This document shows positions 59,633 to 64,000 of a DNA stretch of 64,000 bases, in pieces (the stretch's first letter is position 1; every line of letters begins with the position of its first letter). The notes beneath the pieces are model-generated. The model made no database searches, was not told where the DNA came from, and was given only the letters and a program-made list of their open reading frames with translations. Source of the DNA: Spirosoma sp. KUDC1026. GTDB taxonomy: Bacteria; Bacteroidota; Bacteroidia; Cytophagales; Spirosomataceae. A program made the translations under genes and the position numbers. The stretch covers positions 2,340,001 through 2,404,000 of the forward strand of contig NZ_CP056032.1 in the NCBI RefSeq assembly GCF_013375035.1. Reading direction: 5' to 3'.

Positions 59633-60297
59633 GCCAAGTGATTACGGTAGGCTTTATCACCGAAGGAACAACCGATGTACGTTTCCTAAATAGCATTATC
59701 CGTCGAACATTCGACGACCTAACCTGGGAGTGTCAACAAGCAATAGACGTTTATCCGCCAACGGCTTTAACAATATCTAAGATTGGGTTAACTTTCTCTG
59801 AGTATGTTCTGGAAGCAGCCAGGGCAGCAGAAGATGACAAACTGATGGTACTCTGTGTTCATACCGACGCAGACGACGAAAGTGATACAAACACGTTTGC
59901 TCACCGAATTAGCCCTGCGTTTGCCGATGTAGAGACATGCACAGACGCCGTTTGCAAAAATTTGGTGGCTATTGTGCCCGTGCGGATGACTGAAGCCTGG
60001 ATGCTGGCCGATAAGGAGGCATTGAAAGCCGAAATTGGGACGGATAAAACAGATGCGCAGTTAGGGCTGATACGGCCGCCAGAAAGCATAGCCGATCCCA
60101 AAGAGACGATCAAAGACGCCATTCGGCTGGCGTTCGACCATCGGTCAAGACGTAGTCGTAATCAGGCTTCTATTAGTGATCTTTATGAACCGCTGGGCGC
60201 AACGGTTCGTCTGGAGCGTTTGGCTTTGCTGCCTTCGTACCAAAAATTTCAGGAGGCCGTTCGGGAAGCGTTCCGGCGGCTCAACTACCTGCATTAA
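59629..60297 (+). CDS. Toprim-like DUF4276-type protein, partner of the ATPase
   Basis: 222 residues. The N-terminus has FITEGTTDVRFLNSII, the acidic Glu-Gly-x-Thr-Asp stretch of Toprim-like folds (Glu12, Asp16). A second acidic cluster, DADDES (from residue 80), and PVRMTEAWMLADKEAL (Glu122) complete the likely metal site. DUF4276 and RloB-type proteins have this layout and are predicted nucleases. The start overlaps the ATPase stop, ATGA. No domain for DNA sequence recognition is visible. Likely needs the ATPase for activation. Homology to a named defence family is inferred from layout, not measured. Confidence 0.8.
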   Translation: MSQVITVGFITEGTTDVRFLNSIIRRTFDDLTWECQQAIDVYPPTALTISKIGLTFSEYVLEAARAAEDDKLMVLCVHTDADDESDTNTFAHRISPAFADVETCTDAVCKNLVAIVPVRMTEAWMLADKEALKAEIGTDKTDAQLGLIRPPESIADPKETIKDAIRLAFDHRSRRSRNQASISDLYEPLGATVRLERLALLPSYQKFQEAVREAFRRLNYLH

Positions 60298-60303
60298 CCC
60301 ACT

Positions 60304-63222
60304 ATGAAACTCAAATTTGACAGTTCGCAAGCCTACCAGCTTGACGCCATACAAAGCATTGTCGACCTATTCGATGGTCAGCCACTAACCAACGGCGACT
60401 ATTCTGTTCAGATCAACACCTCCACCGTAGGCGGCTACGGAAGTCTGTTCCAATCCGAACTGGGCATTGGTAACAACATCGTGCTCGATGAAGAGGTACT
60501 GCTCAAGAACCTGAACGCCGTCCAGGAGCGGAACGACCTTGAACCAATATCGGGTAAGCAGTTTCGCCAAAACGGCCTGAACTTCTCGGTCGAGATGGAA
60601 ACCGGTACGGGTAAGACCTACGTCTACCTACGAACCATCTTCGAGCTGAGCCAGAAATACGGTTTCAAAAAGTTTATCATCGTGGTACCCAGCGTCCCGA
60701 TTCGCGAGGGTACGCTCAAGAACATTGAGATCACGGCCGAGCACTTCCGGAGCCTGTACAACAACATTGAGTTTGAGCATTTCGTCTACGACAGCCGGAA
60801 AGCCAACCGATTGCGGCAGTTCGCGACCAGCAACCAGATTCAGTTGATGGTCATTAACATCGACGCCTTCCGCAAAGACTTTTCCGACAGTGAAAGCGAG
60901 AAGAAGAGCAACGTCATCTTCAAAGAAAACGACAAGCTTTCGGGTCGTAAGCCCATTGAGTTTGTGCAGGCCACCCAGCCCATTGTCATCATCGACGAAC
61001 CGCAAAGTGTCGACGGCACACCCCGAGCGCAGGAAGCCATTAAATCACTGAATCCGTCGTGTATTTTACGGTATTCGGCCACGCATCGCAATCCCTACAA
61101 CCTGGTGTATCAGTTAGACCCGGTTAAGGCATATGCCCTGCGGTTGGTGAAGCAGATTGTTGTCGCGTCGGTGATGGGTGAGAACGCACAGAACGATGCG
61201 TATATCAAACTGCTGGAGGTTGACAACAAGAGTGGTATTCGGGCTAGGCTTCGCATTCAGGTGCAGGCTACGGGTCAGATAAAGGAGAAAGATGTTTGGG
61301 TGAAGCAAAACGCGGATTTGTTTACGCTGTCCAATGAGCGCGAAGCCTACCGAAACGGATTTGAGGTGCTCGACATCAGTGCCGAACCTGGTAACGAGTT
61401 TATCGACTTTACGTCAGGGCGGCTGTACATTGGTCAGGAGCGGGGCGGCATCAAAGAAGATTTGATGCAGGTGCAGATCCGGAACACCATTAAAAAACAC
61501 CTCGATAAAGAACTCCAGTTGAAAGGAAAGGGTGTCAAAGTGCTGTCGCTGTTTTTCATCGACAAAGTGGCTAACTACCGCGAGTATGATGCTGACGGGA
61601 GTCCCCAGAAAGGCAAGTTTGCAAGCTTGTTCGAGCAGTATTACCGCGAGTTGATCCAACTACCCATGTACCGGGAACTGGACGTGTACCCCGTTGAGCA
61701 ATTGCACGATGGTTACTTCTCGCAGGATAAAAAAGGCGTTTACAAAGACACCACTGGCTCAACCCAGGCCGACGACGACACCTACGCTAAAATCATGCGG
61801 AATAAAGAGCAACTGCTGTCGCTTGATGAGCCGTTGAAGTTTATTTTCTCGCACTCGGCCCTGCGTGAAGGCTGGGACAATCCAAACGTGTTTCAAATCT
61901 GTACCCTGAACGAAAGCCGCTCGGCGTTCAAAAAACGGCAGGAAATTGGTCGGGGGTTGCGCTTGCCCGTCAACCAGAATGGCGAACGCATTTTCGATAA
62001 TACCGTGAACAAGCTGACGGTTATCGCCAACGAGAGCTACGACGAGTTTGCGAAGAAACTACAAAACGAATACGAAGACGACTGTGGGGTTACGTTCGGG
62101 AAAGTGCCTAAAACTGGCTTTGCCCGCATTATTCGGCTGGTTGGTGAACAGGAAATGCCTATCGGTCGTACTGGGTCAGAGCGTATCTGGGCCGAAATAG
62201 TCGGTGGCGGTATGCTCGACGCAAACGGCAAGATTCTGCCCGCCTTCAACCCGAAGCGGGAGGGTTTTACGCTGGGCTTGTCGGACGATTTCAAGGATGT
62301 CGAAAACGAGGTTGTTACAATCTTGCAGTCGTATCAGCTTGAGCGGCACATCAAGAAAGACGAAGAACCTAAGCCGCTTCGCATCAATAAGCGGGTGTAC
62401 TTGGACGAAGACTTTAAACGGCTGTGGGAACGGATTAAGCCAAAGACGACGTATCAGGTTGATTTCGATACCGAAGAACTGGTGCGAAACTGTGTCAAAG
62501 CCATCCGTGCCATGGAAAAGGTGGAGCCCGCTACAATTGTCTACAAAGAAGCGCAGTTAGACGTAGCCGTAAAAGGCGTATCCGCGAGCGAAACCAAAGT
62601 TTTGTACCACAAAGTACAGTTTTCTGGTGCCCTGCCCGACATCCTGGCTTACCTTCAAAAAGAAACCGAATTGACCCGCCGGACGCTGGTAGATATACTG
62701 ACCAAAAGCGAGCGCTTGCAGGAATTTGCCATTAACCCACAACGGTTTATGGATGCAGTAGCCGCCGTGATTAAGCACGAACTTCACCAGCTAATGATTG
62801 ACGGCATTAAGTACGAACGCATCGCGGACCAGGAGTGGAGTATGCGGCTATTCGAAGATTACGAAATCAAAAGCTACCTGGACAGTCGCTTAGAGGTTAA
62901 CAAATCGGTTTACGATGCGATCGTTTACGACAGTAACGTCGAGCGAACCTTTGCCGAAGCGCTGGATAAGCGGGAAGATGTTAAGCTATTCGTCAAGTTA
63001 CCGGATTGGTTCAAGATAGAAACGCCCATCGGCACGTATAATCCCGATTGGGCCATTGTCAAACATGAAGATGATACACTCTATTTAGTGCGTGAAACGA
63101 AGGATACGCACAATTACGAAAAACTACGTAACTCAGAAGCCGCCAAGATCCGCTGTGGCCGCGAACACTTCAAAGCATTAGGTGTCAACTACAAGCAGAT
63201 CGTCTTAGCGTCGGAGATTTAG
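60304..63222 (+). CDS. Type III restriction endonuclease, Res subunit
   Basis: 972 residues. Helicase Walker A is METGTGKTYVYL (GTGKT 101-105), motif II is DEPQ at 231-234, and later SF2 motifs are FIFSHSALREGWDNPNVFQI and QEIGRGLRLPVN. The C-terminal PD-(D/E)xK nuclease has YNPDWAIV (Asp915) and VRETKDT (Glu931, Lys933). This is the complete Res subunit that cuts DNA after long-range translocation when two unmethylated sites are met. It starts 6 bp after the Toprim-like gene stop, so the accessory pair is co-transcribed with it. Confidence 0.95.
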   Translation: MKLKFDSSQAYQLDAIQSIVDLFDGQPLTNGDYSVQINTSTVGGYGSLFQSELGIGNNIVLDEEVLLKNLNAVQERNDLEPISGKQFRQNGLNFSVEMETGTGKTYVYLRTIFELSQKYGFKKFIIVVPSVPIREGTLKNIEITAEHFRSLYNNIEFEHFVYDSRKANRLRQFATSNQIQLMVINIDAFRKDFSDSESEKKSNVIFKENDKLSGRKPIEFVQATQPIVIIDEPQSVDGTPRAQEAIKSLNPSCILRYSATHRNPYNLVYQLDPVKAYALRLVKQIVVASVMGENAQNDAYIKLLEVDNKSGIRARLRIQVQATGQIKEKDVWVKQNADLFTLSNEREAYRNGFEVLDISAEPGNEFIDFTSGRLYIGQERGGIKEDLMQVQIRNTIKKHLDKELQLKGKGVKVLSLFFIDKVANYREYDADGSPQKGKFASLFEQYYRELIQLPMYRELDVYPVEQLHDGYFSQDKKGVYKDTTGSTQADDDTYAKIMRNKEQLLSLDEPLKFIFSHSALREGWDNPNVFQICTLNESRSAFKKRQEIGRGLRLPVNQNGERIFDNTVNKLTVIANESYDEFAKKLQNEYEDDCGVTFGKVPKTGFARIIRLVGEQEMPIGRTGSERIWAEIVGGGMLDANGKILPAFNPKREGFTLGLSDDFKDVENEVVTILQSYQLERHIKKDEEPKPLRINKRVYLDEDFKRLWERIKPKTTYQVDFDTEELVRNCVKAIRAMEKVEPATIVYKEAQLDVAVKGVSASETKVLYHKVQFSGALPDILAYLQKETELTRRTLVDILTKSERLQEFAINPQRFMDAVAAVIKHELHQLMIDGIKYERIADQEWSMRLFEDYEIKSYLDSRLEVNKSVYDAIVYDSNVERTFAEALDKREDVKLFVKLPDWFKIETPIGTYNPDWAIVKHEDDTLYLVRETKDTHNYEKLRNSEAAKIRCGREHFKALGVNYKQIVLASEI

Positions 63223-63288
63223 CTTCGCAATATTTTATCCAGTTCTTCGCGATTGCAGACAGAAACAAAGAAAGCAATAGGGCCTATT

Positions 63289-63510
63289 TTACCAGACGTA
63301 CCGAAACTGATACCAGCAGATTGCCACAAAAATGGCTTCGAAAAGGTGTAGAGGGCGTTTTCCTGAACAGATAAAGTACGAGCAGATGCATCCCCATACC
63401 GCTAATAGCCATAGAAATACCGAAAATAAACCGGAGAGCGCTGTTAGGCCGGTTTGGGCGGCCAAAGCCGTAGCCAATGTAATCAGGCCCATAACCGAAA
63501 AAATGGTCAT
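63289..63510 (-). CDS. Small membrane protein, unknown
   Basis: 73 residues from ATG 63510 (MTIFSVMGLITLATALAAQ), with two hydrophobic segments, one near the start and one LSGLFSVFLWLLAVWGCICSYFI in the middle. A longer frame to 63567 is possible. The start region overlaps an 11-bp inverted repeat (63482-63519). It sits between the R-M operon and an insertion sequence and could be a remnant. No family recognised. Confidence 0.4.
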   Translation of the reverse strand: MTIFSVMGLITLATALAAQTGLTALSGLFSVFLWLLAVWGCICSYFICSGKRPLHLFEAIFVAICWYQFRYVW

Positions 63511-63519
63511 GGGCCTGAT
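63482..63519. repeat. Inverted repeat ATCAGGCCCAT
   Basis: ATCAGGCCCAT (63482-63492) and ATGGGCCTGAT (63509-63519) form an 11-bp perfect stem with a 16-nt loop. It lies at the start of the small membrane gene, about 60 bp from the insertion-sequence end. May be an operator or a hairpin in the leader. Confidence 0.4.
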
Positions 63520-63579
63520 CGTTACGTTGCCTGCCGTTTCGTGGCTACCAACTATCCCCCGAGCCAATTACACTGCGCC

Positions 63580-64000
63580 CTTAGAACTGGACCACTTTAC
63601 TGAATAACGAAATTGTTAGTTGATCTGATTTCCTACTTGGTTTGACTGCTTTTTATTCCCTTTAATACCTCTTCAGGCGTTCGATAATTCAGCGACTGGT
63701 GAAAGCGCCGACAGTTATAAAACTCGAAATAAGCTTGTAAGCCTGCCTCTAACTGCCAGCCATCCTGGTAGGCTTTCAGATAAATATCCTCATATTTTAC
63801 GCTTCGCCAAAGCCGCTCTACGAATATGTTGTCCAATGCCCGCCCTTTGCCGTCCATTGAGATGCGAATGTTCTGATCGAGCAGGACACTTGTAAAATCA
63901 TCCGAGGTAAATTGACTGCCTTGATCGGTGTTAAAAATCTCGGGTTGAGGATAGCTCCCTAAGGCCTTTCGTAACACGCCACAACACCAATCAGCCTCCA
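63580..64000 (-). mobile_element. IS3-family insertion sequence, partial
   Basis: The window ends inside an IS3-type element. Its transposase OrfB 3' end is at 63633. The tentative terminal repeat, TTAGAACTGGACCACTTT, starts near 63580, about 50 bp beyond the transposase stop. The other end and any target duplication lie outside the window. Confidence 0.6.
63633..64000 (-). CDS. IS3-family transposase OrfB (rve integrase core), C-terminal part
   Basis: About 122 codons are in the window and the frame is open to the right edge (EADWCCGVLRKALGS just upstream of the visible core). The rve core shows the second Asp in IFNTDQGSQFTSDDF and the Glu in DNIFVERLWRSVKYEDIYL, the D-D(35)E layout of IS3 transposases. 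The tail has FEFYNCRRFHQSLNYRTPEEVL, typical of the family. The gene is on the minus strand, pointing toward the defence operon. First Asp is outside the window. Confidence 0.93.
   Translation of the reverse strand, partial: EADWCCGVLRKALGSYPQPEIFNTDQGSQFTSDDFTSVLLDQNIRISMDGKGRALDNIFVERLWRSVKYEDIYLKAYQDGWQLEAGLQAYFEFYNCRRFHQSLNYRTPEEVLKGIKSSQTK

Noticed and set aside
53291..63222. BREX or DISARM assignment for the defence operon
   Set aside because: No PglZ, BrxC, DrmA or DrmB genes are present; Mod and Res are clear type III subunits.

Overview
The window looks like a chromosomal segment of a Cytophagales-type Bacteroidota, most like Spirosoma and relatives (inferred, no database search). 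Reasons: a TonB-dependent/carboxypeptidase-regulatory-domain receptor, a DUF5686 outer-membrane protein, many secreted glycoside hydrolases, LytTR/His_kinase two-component pairs, promoters with a TAnnTTTG -7 element instead of the E. coli -10 box, and almost no Shine-Dalgarno sequences. Most of the window is moderately GC-rich housekeeping and polymer-degradation DNA. The right end is an accessory defence island.

Layout. 1-2.4 kb: start of acetyl-CoA synthetase (cut by the window edge), a small membrane protein and an MHS-type MFS transporter. 2.5-6.9 kb: small hypothetical genes, a single-domain response regulator, a large secreted repeat protein, and an unusual tRNA with a degenerate tRNA-like copy beside it. 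6.9-10.9 kb: DUF349 protein, pdxH and two small unknowns around a hairpin-rich intergenic stretch. 11-17 kb: secreted beta-helix protein, DUF1460 amidase-like protein, and two divergent GH13 enzymes, one cytoplasmic and one exported. 17-22.5 kb: PAS histidine kinase, a lipoprotein-type kinase with its LytTR regulator, and beta-phosphoglucomutase. 22.5-28 kb: DUF5686 and TonB-type outer-membrane proteins. 28-41.5 kb: RidA, fatty-acid hydroxylase-family protein, YbdK, Gfo/Idh/MocA oxidoreductase, DUF983, AraC regulator with RluA synthase, a LytS/LytTR pair, a SdiA-regulated-like lipoprotein, and an HxlR regulator divergent from a YhdH-type reductase. 41.6-53.2 kb: GH63-like hydrolase, WapI-like immunity protein, CheY-like protein, MBL phosphodiesterase, MpaB/Lcp-type oxygenase, mnmE, a VapBC-like toxin-antitoxin pair, dienelactone hydrolase and a GH92 mannosidase.

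53.3-63.2 kb is the most interesting part. It is a tight five-gene operon: SNF2 helicase, type III DNA methyltransferase (Mod), an ABC/SMC-type ATPase, a Toprim-like DUF4276-type protein, and type III restriction subunit (Res). The genes abut or overlap, so they are probably made together. The ATPase plus Toprim-like pair, set between Mod and Res, resembles two-gene OLD/PARIS/AbiL-type abortive-infection modules. I read the locus as a restriction system carrying a built-in second line of defence, perhaps triggered when restriction fails. The recognition-domain part of Mod is visibly more AT-rich than its flanks, as expected after a specificity swap. An IS3-family transposase fragment closes the window.

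Other points worth attention are a class-II-shaped tRNA with a UGU (Thr) anticodon, tandem 21-22 bp repeats resembling LytTR operators upstream of three genes, and two kinds of intergenic purine-rich inverted repeats.
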